Source: Bin80 sp965207565 (GTDB lineage: Bacteria; Bacteroidota; Rhodothermia; Rhodothermales; Bin80). Taken from it: DNA of 64,000 nt. The notes below the pieces were generated by a model. The model did not search any database, had not been told where the DNA came from, and was given only the letters and a program-made list of their open reading frames with translations. The number at the start of each line of letters is the position of its first letter. The stretch's first letter is position 1. The DNA lies in NCBI GenBank assembly GCA_965207565.1, contig CBDBMQ010000020.1, positions 62,001 through 126,000 on the forward strand, given 5' to 3'. This document shows positions 29,157 through 37,715 of this stretch, piece by piece. Both the position numbers and the translations under genes were made by a program.

Positions 29157-30068
29157 TCAGGTTACTGTAGGCAGGCTATTAGAGTAGTAGTGTTCCAGCA
29201 TTGCTTGTGGCGCTGCATTGGGCATTCGGTAAAACTGGTGGACGCCTGCGGTAGAATCGAAACGAAATGGTACCTCGTCAAAGGTCTCGATATGGTTTAC
29301 GAGCTCAAAGGCTTGCTCCTCACTCAATAGAAAGATTTGCCCGGGACTCGCCGGTCGCGTCAGAACGTCTTGGGTAGACAGGGTTTCTTGTCCACAGAAA
29401 TTTCGGTCCCAGTAGTCAAGAACTGAGTAGGCGAAAATTTCTGGGGGAAGACCACGAGGCTGGCCCTCACGTAGATAAACCATCCCTCCGTTCTCATAAA
29501 GCAACCCCAAAGAAGTCAAGGGGAAAGCCACAATATTCTCTAAGTGAGAATCCGCGAGTCGCGGAGCGATATAAGTATTGAGGAAACATCGGAAGTCCCG
29601 ACGCAGCGTTGCGTCTGAAGGCATAGTCCCCTCCCGGTCATCGATCCATCTCTTCAGTATCAACTGAAGATTACGAAGCTCAAGTGCACTGCCATGCCAA
29701 TGGCCAAAGATAAAATGCCACAGAGTGGAGCGGTGGGGTGAGCGGCATAACAACCAATGCAGCAGCCATAGTGTCGCATTATCTTCGCAGTACGGATCTA
29801 CACCTTTTTCTCCTAACAAATATGCTCCGAACTCTGAAACACAGAAGGTATTCCGCTCCTTAGAATCAGCATCAGGTTTGATGACTTCTGTTGCAAGTCC
29901 CCAATGTCGGATAGAGCGTACCATGTTCTTGCCAACCCCAAACTCAACGATAGCAGTATCCGAGTGGAAGATCGTGCCTTGCTTACCAACGGCATGCACA
30001 GCTTTGTTTAACCAGTTTAGTCGCAGTGGGAATGTTTCGTGACCAGAAAACGAATATTTCGAGGCCAT
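29157..30068 (-). CDS. DUF4007 family protein
   Basis: 303 residues with the DUF4007 family start FSGHETFPLRLNWLNKAV and the conserved IVEFGVGKNMVRSIRHWGLA, followed by a helical middle and a C-terminal part repeated at 26584-26880. DUF4007 proteins are of unknown biochemical role and are repeatedly found in prokaryotic defence neighbourhoods, including next to DNA-sulfur-modification-type genes; I state this from memory of the family and the link here is only suggestive. Its natural partner, the P-loop ATPase downstream, is broken. The gene itself appears intact, though its last 15 residues differ from the repeated copy. Confidence 0.75.
   Translation of the reverse strand: MASKYSFSGHETFPLRLNWLNKAVHAVGKQGTIFHSDTAIVEFGVGKNMVRSIRHWGLATEVIKPDADSKERNTFCVSEFGAYLLGEKGVDPYCEDNATLWLLHWLLCRSPHRSTLWHFIFGHWHGSALELRNLQLILKRWIDDREGTMPSDATLRRDFRCFLNTYIAPRLADSHLENIVAFPLTSLGLLYENGGMVYLREGQPRGLPPEIFAYSVLDYWDRNFCGQETLSTQDVLTRPASPGQIFLLSEEQAFELVNHIETFDEVPFRFDSTAGVHQFYRMPNAAPQAMLEHYYSNSLPTVT
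29203..29499. repeat. 297-bp direct repeat, copy 2 (within DUF4007 gene)
   Basis: Source copy of the repeat at 26584-26880. The two copies bracket the broken ATPase and the Schlafen-type gene, so the 2.3 kb between them could be lost by recombination, or was gained by a duplication event. Confidence 0.85.
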
Positions 30069-30088
30069 GCTTAATGAGTGACTACTTT

Positions 30089-30110
30089 ATGAGGTATAAA
30101 AGAACCTCAT
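30089..30110. repeat. 7-bp inverted repeat between DUF4007 and beta-CASP genes
   Basis: ATGAGGT and ACCTCAT separated by 8 bases, in the 61-base gap upstream of the DUF4007 start and downstream of the beta-CASP stop. No T-run follows on the minus strand, so it is not a good terminator; an operator is possible. Confidence 0.3.
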
Positions 30111-30129
30111 GCTGTATATCTGTTCTTGT

Positions 30130-31494
30130 TTATACTTCTACTCGTTCGCCTTGGGATGGGGTTAAGATACGGGCTTCAGGACAATGCTCACGAAGATTTT
30201 TCTTCAGCCAACGCTTGGCCTCGGTCTCCCCATGCACCAGGATGATCGTTTTGGGCTGGAGCTCTGCGGCAAGCGCTGTGAGCTCTCTGCGGTGGGCATG
30301 CCCGCTGAAACGGAAACGATCCACCTCGCACCCGATCTGCTGCATTCCGCGATCAGGGCTAAGCAGCATCCCCTCCGCTCCACTCTGTGCTGCATGAAGC
30401 AGTTTCCCTGCAGGCAGATCTTCTTTGCTGAATCCAACAAAAAAGATGGCATGCTTCTCATTTTCAAGAAGCTCTACGGCAACCTGGTGCGACAGCGTAC
30501 GCTCAATCATCATCCCGCTGGTCAGGACATGGATCCCAGGTTGATTTAGGATTCTATTCCGAGCTTTGCGCGCTCGTGGAAATCGCTTCTGATCAACGGA
30601 ATAGACCTCGAAATCGGGATCAATTCGAGGGGTAGACAAGCGGTAATCATCATAGATCCGTGAAACCTCCCGCAGTCCTCCCGCCGTATAGACAGGAGTC
30701 TCTGGATCAATCAGGTTTTGCATCTTGAAGTGCCCAAGCAAGGCAAGGATCTCTTGGGCACGCCCTAACATAAATACCGGCAGGAGTACGGTTCCTCCCC
30801 GATCCAGAACGGACGCAAGCCGCTGAGCAAACCGGATCTCTTCCTCGGGGCGGGTCACGGTTTCAGCAACCGGATCCGCACCAAGCGTAGACTCCATGAT
30901 GAGTACATCAATCGGCGCGGAGGGATGCTTCGCTCCAGGAATCATCGTCTGTGCCTCCGAGCGGGTGTCGCTGGTGTAATAGATCCGACGATGATCGGGG
31001 GTAGAGAGTAGTACACCCGCAGATCCCAGCAAATGTCCAGAGTAGTGGAGCTTGGCTCGCAGATGCTCCGATCCCAGATCAATCCATCGATCGTAGTCGT
31101 GGGCACAAAGCACATCAAATACATCATCCAGGTCCTCTTCGTCAAACAACGCACGGAACGGGGAGGAGCCCTCATCAAACTTGCGTCTCTGGAGCCTGGC
31201 GGATGCGTACAGCATGAAGGTGGTTAAAGTCCGTGTGGCAGGCGTCAGGTGTAGCCAGGCCCTGGGCCATTTTGCATTCAAGTTCGGGATGCTGCCAATA
31301 TGATCATGATGCGCATGGGTGATGAACACATGATCCACATTGTGACGTGCAATAGGAGAAAAATCCGGCAGTGAGGCAGGACCTTCTTCATTCGGATCAG
31401 CACCGGCATCCAGAACAATCCCGCTGCCGTTCACTCCAAGGTAATGGCAGCTTGCGCCGATATCGTTGGCTCTGCCGAGCGAAATAAAATCCAT
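30130..31494 (-). CDS. beta-CASP / MBL-fold ribonuclease (YSH1-like)
   Basis: 454-residue RNA-processing nuclease of the CPSF73-like bacterial group. Metallo-beta-lactamase motif 2 is ITHAHHDHIGSIP near residue 60. Further ligands sit in LHYSGHLLGSAG and YYTSDTRSE. The beta-CASP insert is delimited by motif A (LIMESTLGAD), the segment LTSGMMIERTLSHQ, motif B (RFRFSGHAHRREL) and motif C (IILVHGETEAKRWL). It probably takes part in RNA maturation or decay in the cytoplasm. It is 9 bases after the fsa gene, so it may be co-transcribed with it. Confidence 0.9.
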   Translation of the reverse strand: MDFISLGRANDIGASCHYLGVNGSGIVLDAGADPNEEGPASLPDFSPIARHNVDHVFITHAHHDHIGSIPNLNAKWPRAWLHLTPATRTLTTFMLYASARLQRRKFDEGSSPFRALFDEEDLDDVFDVLCAHDYDRWIDLGSEHLRAKLHYSGHLLGSAGVLLSTPDHRRIYYTSDTRSEAQTMIPGAKHPSAPIDVLIMESTLGADPVAETVTRPEEEIRFAQRLASVLDRGGTVLLPVFMLGRAQEILALLGHFKMQNLIDPETPVYTAGGLREVSRIYDDYRLSTPRIDPDFEVYSVDQKRFPRARKARNRILNQPGIHVLTSGMMIERTLSHQVAVELLENEKHAIFFVGFSKEDLPAGKLLHAAQSGAEGMLLSPDRGMQQIGCEVDRFRFSGHAHRRELTALAAELQPKTIILVHGETEAKRWLKKNLREHCPEARILTPSQGERVEV

Positions 31495-31503
31495 ACGTGA
31501 GGC

Positions 31504-32178
31504 TCAGTCGGACTGGCGCTGCTTAAAAGTCTCCCAGTCGTTCATGAACTTGGCAAGACCAATATCGGTGAGTGGGTGCACAAGGAGTTTTTTGATCACG
31601 CCAAGCGGCATGGTCGCCACATGGGCACCCAGGAGTGCAGATTGCACAACATGCATCGGATGACGGATCGAAGCAGCAAGCACCTCGGTGGGATACCCGA
31701 AAATGTTATAGAGATCAATGATTTCCTGCAAGAGGATCATGCCGTCGGAGGAAATGTCATCCAGACGCCCGAGGAAAGGGCTGATGTATGTGGCGCCTGC
31801 TTTCGCGGCCAATAGCGCCTGGGTTGGAGAAAAGCAGAGGGTACAGTTGGACCGGATTCCCTCCTGCGCAAGTGCATTGATGGCCTTGATCCCATCCAGA
31901 ATCAGGGGAACCTTGACCACTACATTGTCACGGATTGCCGCAAGCGTCCGCCCCTGTTCCATGATCCCGTCAAAATCAACAGCAGTAACCTCAGCAGACA
32001 CATCTCCCGGAACCATGTCACAAATTTTTGCAATGTGCTCATGAAAGTCCAGGGACTTCCCCGCGCGTTCCGCCGCCACTTTCATGAGGGAGGGGTTCGT
32101 AGTCACCCCATCCAGGACTCCCATTTCTCCAGCCTCCTGAATTTCGGCTAGATCTGCAGTATCAATAAAGAATTTCAT
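31504..32178 (-). CDS. fsa: transaldolase-like fructose-6-phosphate aldolase
   Basis: 224-residue small transaldolase-family enzyme. Family start MKFFIDTADLAEIQEAGEMG, Schiff-base lysine in NVVVKVPLILDGIKA near residue 90, and the signatures CTLCFSPTQALLAAKAGA and SPFLGRLDD are visible. Members of this size are either fructose-6-phosphate aldolases or true transaldolases (TalC/MipB); a few active-site residues decide, and I cannot call it with certainty. It would connect glycolysis with the pentose phosphate pathway. It follows the SpoIIE-type phosphatase gene by 14 bases. Confidence 0.88.
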   Translation of the reverse strand: MKFFIDTADLAEIQEAGEMGVLDGVTTNPSLMKVAAERAGKSLDFHEHIAKICDMVPGDVSAEVTAVDFDGIMEQGRTLAAIRDNVVVKVPLILDGIKAINALAQEGIRSNCTLCFSPTQALLAAKAGATYISPFLGRLDDISSDGMILLQEIIDLYNIFGYPTEVLAASIRHPMHVVQSALLGAHVATMPLGVIKKLLVHPLTDIGLAKFMNDWETFKQRQSD

Positions 32179-32192
32179 TGGACCAAAATTTC

Positions 32193-33908
32193 TTATGCGT
32201 GTGATACCCCTGGCTGCTGAGTTTGATCGGTTACTTTGATGACAATCAGGGTACGATCATCGCTGAGCATTTCAACGGGGCCGGTGAATTGTTGAATGTC
32301 GCTTTGAATTAACTCCGTAAGGGCATCTACCGAGCAGTTGCGGTTGGTCAAAGCCAAGTCCAACAGGCGCTTCTCGGTATATTCATCCATGGCTTTTCCC
32401 ATGGCTTCCGTTACTCCATCGGTATACATGATGATCAAGTCTCCTGGTGCAAGGGTAATATAACCCGCTTCGTAGGATGTATTCGGGATGATGCCCAGAA
32501 GTGGGCCCCCATCAGAGAGACGTTCGACCTGTCCATTTGCCCGAATCAATAAAGGGGGCTCATGCCCGGCATTCACAAATGCAAGAGATTTGTCTGGGTA
32601 ATACACCGCTGCAAAAGCAGTAATGAATTTATCCGGGTCTGTGTTTTCGTACAGCATGCGATTGGTATGCTCAATGGCTTCCTGAAGCGTCAGGTCCATT
32701 GGGAGCATCACATGCGTGCATGCATGAATGCTGGACATCAAGAGCGCTGCGGGTACGCCTTTGCCGGTCACATCCGCAATCATGAAGAGGGTTCGGTTTT
32801 TGTTCAGGGGGGCTACATCAAAATAGTCTCCCCCGACTTCACGGCTTGATAGCGCGAGGGTGGAAATTTCAATCCCGGGTACTTCAGGAATTTTATCAGG
32901 TAGAAGGCGGCGTTGGATCGTGCGAGCCATTCGAAGCTCCTCCTCCAGTTGCTGTTTGGCGATCCGTTCTTCAATCAACTCAACATTCTGGATTGCGGTG
33001 ACTGCTAGGCTGCCGAGGGCATAGAGGAATTCAATATCCTTGCGGTCATAGGGGGAGTCATTCATCTTTGCTCCAAGGCAAAGGACACCGTGGACAGCTC
33101 CCTGTTGCTGGATGGGCAGTGCAATGGCAATCCCATTTTGGTCCAGGTGATCTTCCGGTTTTGCGCGGACGAGATCCTGAATGCCGTCCAGAAACTCCGT
33201 AGCAAGGCCCTTCGTCGTGATCTGCTTTCCTGATACAAGCTTGAAGGTGCCGTCCGGCCGTCTTAGGTAAAACAAGTGGCCATGTACCACCATATGCCCC
33301 ATGAGGGCGAACGAGAAAATTTTCAGCACATGCGAACGATCAACCGTCGCATTGAACTCTTTCGATAACTCGAAGAGGGTATTGAGCTGCTGCACGGTGC
33401 TGTCCAAATCCAGATTGGTCCTGCGCAATTCTTCCAGGATCAGCGAATTGCGAACGGCCGTTGAGGCCATATTGACCAGCGATTGCACAAACTGGAGTTC
33501 CTCTTCCTGAAAGGATGCTCCTGTAATCTTACTGCCAAGTGCAATAGCACCGATATCAGATTGATCATCCCGCACGGGCAGGAGCAGCCGAATTCCAAGA
33601 GAATGAAGCAGCGCAGGCAAATCCTCTCCTGCAATCAGGGTTTCCGAGATCAATAGCGGTAACTCAAGGCGGGACCCTTCTTCAACGGCAGGGACCCCCT
33701 TGACCACAATCACACGCCAGTTCTGTTTCTCAGGATCGTACAGAAGCGCGATGCCCCGGGGAACCAGGAGCTTTCCCATGGCAGTCAAAAGCAGATTGCT
33801 CAGCACCGAATAGAGTTCCAGAGAGCTGGTCAGCACTTGGCTGGTCTGGAATAGTGCCTGCAAATCATGCCGCTGCACCTGCTCCGCCCTTGGGACCACT
33901 TCCTGCAT
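32193..33908 (-). CDS. GAF-domain SpoIIE/RsbU-type PP2C phosphatase
   Basis: 571 residues. Two GAF-like sensor domains (about 20-165 and 185-325) are followed by a short helical linker (EELRMARTIQRRLLP) and a PPM/SpoIIE phosphatase domain (350-565). The metal-binding aspartates lie in GGDYFDVAPL, MIADVTGKGVPAALLM, IMYTDGVTEAMG and SDDRTLIVIK. Proteins of this type dephosphorylate anti-sigma-factor antagonists and release stress sigma factors. No partner switch genes are in the neighbourhood. The GAF domains lack an obvious cofactor cysteine or histidine signature. It is part of a tight minus-strand run with UPF0173, fsa and beta-CASP genes. Confidence 0.88.
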   Translation of the reverse strand: MQEVVPRAEQVQRHDLQALFQTSQVLTSSLELYSVLSNLLLTAMGKLLVPRGIALLYDPEKQNWRVIVVKGVPAVEEGSRLELPLLISETLIAGEDLPALLHSLGIRLLLPVRDDQSDIGAIALGSKITGASFQEEELQFVQSLVNMASTAVRNSLILEELRRTNLDLDSTVQQLNTLFELSKEFNATVDRSHVLKIFSFALMGHMVVHGHLFYLRRPDGTFKLVSGKQITTKGLATEFLDGIQDLVRAKPEDHLDQNGIAIALPIQQQGAVHGVLCLGAKMNDSPYDRKDIEFLYALGSLAVTAIQNVELIEERIAKQQLEEELRMARTIQRRLLPDKIPEVPGIEISTLALSSREVGGDYFDVAPLNKNRTLFMIADVTGKGVPAALLMSSIHACTHVMLPMDLTLQEAIEHTNRMLYENTDPDKFITAFAAVYYPDKSLAFVNAGHEPPLLIRANGQVERLSDGGPLLGIIPNTSYEAGYITLAPGDLIIMYTDGVTEAMGKAMDEYTEKRLLDLALTNRNCSVDALTELIQSDIQQFTGPVEMLSDDRTLIVIKVTDQTQQPGVSHA

Positions 33909-33919
33909 TCACTCCCCTA

Positions 33920-34603
33920 TCAAAGATCAAGCGACTCGCCCGGCTTTAATACCCGGGTGTCGCGTCCGATCTCATTCATGAGTTCCTGCCACTTTTCTGT
34001 ATCTGCTTTGATTGGTGGGAATGTATCAAAATGGATGGGGATGGTGAGTTTGGGTTCAACTAAACGCGCTGCTTGCGTTGCACCAGCGATCCCCATCGTA
34101 AATACATCACCGATGGGAAGCAGGGCGAGATCAATCGTTTGTTGACTGCCAATCCAGACCATTTCCTGGAATGGGGATGTATCCCCTGCATTGTAGACAC
34201 AAAGGTCTTCTGCATGAAGAAGGTATCCGTTCGGGTTCCCGCCGTAGGTTCCGTCCGGGAAGGAGGAGGAATGCCGCGCATGCGTTTGGGTTAAGCCCCC
34301 CCATTCAAACCTGAATGACCCACCAGTATTCATGGGTTGCACCTTTGCATGTCCATTTTTTATGACGTACTCGGTGATTTCGTAGTTCGCGACAACTAGT
34401 GCATCACATCGTTTTGCGATCTCCATGGTGTCTCCCCAGTGATCCGCGTGTGCGTGCGTCAGAATAATGGCATCCGCCGATAGAGCATCAACGGTGGTCA
34501 CCGCTTCTGCCAGGGGATTTCCAGTAATGAACGGGTCAAACAGGAGGGTTGCGCCGCCGGTTTTCATCTGCACGACCGAGTGCCCGAAGTAGGTGAGTTG
34601 CAT
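33920..34603 (-). CDS. UPF0173 metal-dependent hydrolase (MBL fold)
   Basis: 227 residues with the compact MBL fold of the UPF0173/YtkL family: MQLTYFGHSVVQMKTGG start, THAHADHWGDTMEIA metal site, HARHSSSFPDG, YNAGDTSPF and IPIHFDTFPPI. Such enzymes bind two metal ions, but their substrates are not established. Length and motif order are normal for the family. It is 11 bases before the phosphatase gene in the same run. This is the third MBL-fold protein in the window, besides the PhnP-like and beta-CASP ones. Confidence 0.88.
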   Translation of the reverse strand: MQLTYFGHSVVQMKTGGATLLFDPFITGNPLAEAVTTVDALSADAIILTHAHADHWGDTMEIAKRCDALVVANYEITEYVIKNGHAKVQPMNTGGSFRFEWGGLTQTHARHSSSFPDGTYGGNPNGYLLHAEDLCVYNAGDTSPFQEMVWIGSQQTIDLALLPIGDVFTMGIAGATQAARLVEPKLTIPIHFDTFPPIKADTEKWQELMNEIGRDTRVLKPGESLDL

Positions 34604-34608
34604 CGCCG

Positions 34609-36240
34609 CTATTTGGTTAATAAAATTTGTCGTGTGTGTACCGCCCCGTCCAACCCCTGAAGACGCGCGAAGTAGGTTCCGCTCGGCAACTCATTTCCGT
34701 CCCAGATTGCTTCAAACTCACCGATCTCATGATGTTGATCAACCAGAACCGTGACGACATGACCAGAAAGATTGATAATGGAGAGTCGCAGATGCTGTGA
34801 CTCGCGCACTTCATAGGTGATGGAGGTTCGAGGGTTGAACGGATTGGGATAGTTTCCCAGAATTTCAATGGCGGAAGGGGTGGTTTTTGCGCCTAGCCCC
34901 AGCTTAATGGTTCCGATGACCTGAGGCGTGTGCTCTTGGACCTCTTGAACCAGTCGGTAGAAAACGACACGGTCCGGTGCCTTCAGATCTGTATAAGACC
35001 AGTGGGTCCCCTCAAAGGAGCGGTTGATGCGAGCCAGTTCTTCGAACGTGAGGCCATCTTCAGAGCGTTCGACTAGAAATGCTTCCGAACTTGGATCTTC
35101 ATTTTCCCAGGTGAGCATGACTCCCTGATCAAAAACGATCCCGCTAAACCCGCGAATGGGAGGGTTAAAGATAGGACCGCCCGGAGCGCGATACGCGATC
35201 GCATCACGTTCGTCAAAGTAGCGAAAGCTCCTGGCAGATTCAAAGTCAAGCACGAGCACTCCTTCTGCAGTGGGTGTTTGTCGCATCGTGGAACGGATCT
35301 GGGTTGCCGTGCGCACCAGGGGCCACACGGACAGGTCGTCTATCTCACCTGCAAAGCGGCTCTCTTCCGAATGGACATGCCCACCCAGGGCGAGCGGCTG
35401 TGTTCCGCCCAAGTGAGTACCAGCGGGATCAAAAAGTGAGTCGGCGATCTGGCCGTCCAAGAAAAATTTTGTCCAGTAGGTTTCGGCATCATGAACCAAC
35501 GCAACATGATGCCAGTTGCCATCAGCCACGGGAGATTCAGTGGCCAGGGTGACGTGATGTCCAGCCGTATTACGATAGTATCGCATTCGCCCTCTAGAGT
35601 CAATCACAAGCTCTATCGGGTAGAGGCTCATTTGTGAGCCGTCCCATGCGGATAGTACGACGGCATTTAGTGTAGCAGTTCGTATCCATAACTCCAGGGT
35701 ATGACTGTCATGCAGGGTTTCCAGCCACTGTGGCTGAATATGCAGAGGGCGCGCGTTTTTCTCCAGAGCCAGGGCGGATCCAGATTCATTGCTAAGCAGG
35801 GGGCGCAGTTCCCCACGACGCACCGTTGCTTCGTCCTCCACATAGCTTGTGCCGACCTTTACAGCGGAAGCTACGGAGATTCTGTAATTGTGGGATACGC
35901 TGCTTCGGTCCGTGAGTATCTGAAGGACAAGATCATAGGTCCCGCGCATCGGCTTGGTAGAGGACAATCGAATTCGTCCTCCCGAAAGCTCCACTGCTTC
36001 AAGCTCTACGTAGCGGTAGGACTGGCGAACAGCAGTTGCAGTGGTCAATTCCCAATCCGCAGGCAGTGAGACCACAAATCCTTCATCCAAAGGAACTCCA
36101 TTCCACTGAGTGAATAGATTGATTGTTGTTCCAGGCTCATAGGTGGCTGGAAACCATGTATCACGTTCCTGCGCACAGTACCCGTCTACCTGGGGAAGTA
36201 TCCAGACAAGCGACAGCAAGGCGCACATACATCGGAGCAT
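34609..36240 (-). CDS. LamG-domain surface protein with type IX secretion sorting domain
   Basis: 543 residues from the ATG at 36240. The signal peptide is hydrophobic (ALLSLVWILPQVDG). A concanavalin/laminin-G-like fold spans about 175-335 (HTLELWIRTATLNAVVLSAW, GNWHHVALVHDAETYW, GEIDDLSVWPLVRTA). A fibronectin-III-like stretch is at about 350-450, and a C-terminal domain of 80 residues begins NYPNPFNPRTSITYEV and ends SGTYFARLQ near the terminus. The last domain is the type A sorting signal read by the type IX secretion system in Bacteroidota, so the protein is probably secreted or attached to the cell surface. A TTG at 36255 is an alternative start. A hairpin lies just upstream. Confidence 0.85.
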   Translation of the reverse strand: MLRCMCALLSLVWILPQVDGYCAQERDTWFPATYEPGTTINLFTQWNGVPLDEGFVVSLPADWELTTATAVRQSYRYVELEAVELSGGRIRLSSTKPMRGTYDLVLQILTDRSSVSHNYRISVASAVKVGTSYVEDEATVRRGELRPLLSNESGSALALEKNARPLHIQPQWLETLHDSHTLELWIRTATLNAVVLSAWDGSQMSLYPIELVIDSRGRMRYYRNTAGHHVTLATESPVADGNWHHVALVHDAETYWTKFFLDGQIADSLFDPAGTHLGGTQPLALGGHVHSEESRFAGEIDDLSVWPLVRTATQIRSTMRQTPTAEGVLVLDFESARSFRYFDERDAIAYRAPGGPIFNPPIRGFSGIVFDQGVMLTWENEDPSSEAFLVERSEDGLTFEELARINRSFEGTHWSYTDLKAPDRVVFYRLVQEVQEHTPQVIGTIKLGLGAKTTPSAIEILGNYPNPFNPRTSITYEVRESQHLRLSIINLSGHVVTVLVDQHHEIGEFEAIWDGNELPSGTYFARLQGLDGAVHTRQILLTK

Positions 36241-36264
36241 GCTCTCAGGCGGCAAACACTTAAA

Positions 36265-36291
36265 CGTTCCCGATTTATTTTACCGGGAACG
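36265..36291 (-). terminator. 8-bp hairpin, likely terminator of the 36330-36791 gene
   Basis: Perfect arms CGTTCCCG (36265-36272) and CGGGAACG (36284-36291) with an AT-rich 11-base loop, placed 38 bases after the stop of the upstream minus-strand gene and before the LamG gene. Only a weak TTTAAG follows, so termination is probable rather than certain. Confidence 0.45.
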
Positions 36292-36329
36292 GCTAAGATA
36301 AGAAGGAAATGAACTTTCTGCAGCGGGGC

Positions 36330-36791
36330 CTATTCCCAGCTGGCAGCGTTCAGCAGAGTTATGTCCGGGATATCCGATCCGATGTAATCATCGGAGTCTG
36401 GGTCCTGGAGTAGATAAATAGCAACCCTTCCAGTGTCATTGAGGGTGTACTTAAAGGCACTTCCGGTACGGGGTGAGTAGATTAGAGAGTCCAGCGCGAT
36501 TTCTGAATCAAAAACGTTTAGGATATCGGCGGAAACCAGAGAGTCCGAATGGAGCCATAAAACGAGCGAATCCAGGGATGACGGGAAACGATCTTCTCCG
36601 CGCTCATGGTGCGTCAAACCCGTTCGGACATGGATCATCTGCTGACGCGTCAATTCGGTCAGGGCCTGGTCGCGCTCAATTGCATCCCATGGCTCTGTAA
36701 TTGAGCGATATAGCCATATCGATAGAACCACGATTAGAACGGCCATCAAGGCCTGTATAGCAATCTTAACGTTGTGATTGACCATTATCAC
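36330..36791 (-). CDS. membrane-anchored hypothetical protein (153 aa)
   Basis: 153 residues: one N-terminal membrane helix (AIQALMAVLIVVLSIWLY), then a soluble part with a helical segment (AIERDQALTELTRQQMIHVR) and beta-rich C-terminus (FKYTLNDTGRVAIYLLQDPD). The soluble part looks periplasmic. It contains a proline-framed ERGEDRFPSSLDSL motif that resembles the mature region of type II secretion/pseudopilin proteins, although no prepilin peptidase site is visible. Real by composition and position; function not known. Single gene with its own hairpin downstream. Confidence 0.65.
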   Translation of the reverse strand: MIMVNHNVKIAIQALMAVLIVVLSIWLYRSITEPWDAIERDQALTELTRQQMIHVRTGLTHHERGEDRFPSSLDSLVLWLHSDSLVSADILNVFDSEIALDSLIYSPRTGSAFKYTLNDTGRVAIYLLQDPDSDDYIGSDIPDITLLNAASWE

Positions 36792-36980
36792 AGGGTAGCT
36801 GTTTAATAATACTAATTTAATACGAAGCTATGAAACGAGGCAGTCACAGCAAACCGCGTGTAACTCCCCGCCGTGTATTTAGTTGAGTTGTGTGCTTTGC
36901 AAGCAACATCAACCAGTAATCGGAAGGTAACCATCATGTGCCTTCTTTGTTTTAATATAAGTTAATAGCCTGATAGATCA

Positions 36981-37715
36981 TTGCCAAATCTACTCATCAA
37001 CATTGATCACGTTGCAACGCTGCGCAATGCTCGCCGTGAAGCATTTCCAGATCCTGTGAAAGCAGCACATCTGTGTGAAGCGTCCGGTGCAGACGGGATT
37101 GTCTTTCATTTGCGGGAAGATCGGCGACACATCAATGATCACGATGTAGCCCGGCTTAAACAGGCTGTACGGGGGAAGCTGGATTTCGAGCTTTCAACAA
37201 ACGAGGAGATCGTTGAGATCTGCTGCAGGACATGTCCAGATTTGGCTACACTTGTGCCGGAGCGCCGCGAAGAGATCACTACGGAGGGAGGGCTGGATGT
37301 GGTCCGTCGTCAGGCCGATCTGACGGTTACCGTGGATCGCTTGAAGAAAGCGGGGATTGGAGAGGTTGCATTGTTTGTTGATCCCGACGCAGATCAGATT
37401 CGGGCTGTGCGAGACACAGGTGCCTCCACGATTGAACTGCATACGGGTGATTTCGCCAACGCACCGGCAGGTGCGGATCAGTTGCATGAGGTAAGCCGCA
37501 TCGCGAAGGCGGCAGAATTTGCACATGAATGTGGGCTCATCATCCATGCGGGCCACGGTCTGGACTATGAGAACTACCGCCTGTTCTCACGCTCGGTGCC
37601 GCATGTTTGTGAAGTATCTATCGGCTTTTCCGTCATTGCCCAGGCAATCTTTACGGGGCTTGGGGCCGCCGTGACGGAAATGGCCCGGCTGGTCAAGGAG
37701 CAGGATGCATCCTGA
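36981..37715 (+). CDS. pdxJ: pyridoxine 5'-phosphate synthase (TTG start)
   Basis: 244-residue TIM-barrel enzyme that joins 1-deoxy-xylulose 5-phosphate and 3-amino-2-oxopropyl phosphate to pyridoxine 5'-phosphate, the last step of the DXP-dependent vitamin B6 pathway. Family segments: NIDHVATLRNARR, FHLREDRRHINDHDV, FELSTNEEI, ELHTGDFANA, IHAGHGLDYEN and EVSIGFSVIAQAIF. An in-frame TAG at 36966-36968 leaves only the TTG at 36981 as start. It overlaps era by 11 bases. The window also has pdxB from the same pathway, convergent just beyond era. Confidence 0.94.
   Translation: MPNLLINIDHVATLRNARREAFPDPVKAAHLCEASGADGIVFHLREDRRHINDHDVARLKQAVRGKLDFELSTNEEIVEICCRTCPDLATLVPERREEITTEGGLDVVRRQADLTVTVDRLKKAGIGEVALFVDPDADQIRAVRDTGASTIELHTGDFANAPAGADQLHEVSRIAKAAEFAHECGLIIHAGHGLDYENYRLFSRSVPHVCEVSIGFSVIAQAIFTGLGAAVTEMARLVKEQDAS

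Noticed and set aside
30089..30110. Inverted repeat as an intrinsic terminator of the beta-CASP gene
   Set aside because: No T-run follows the stem on the transcribed strand; listed only as an inverted repeat.
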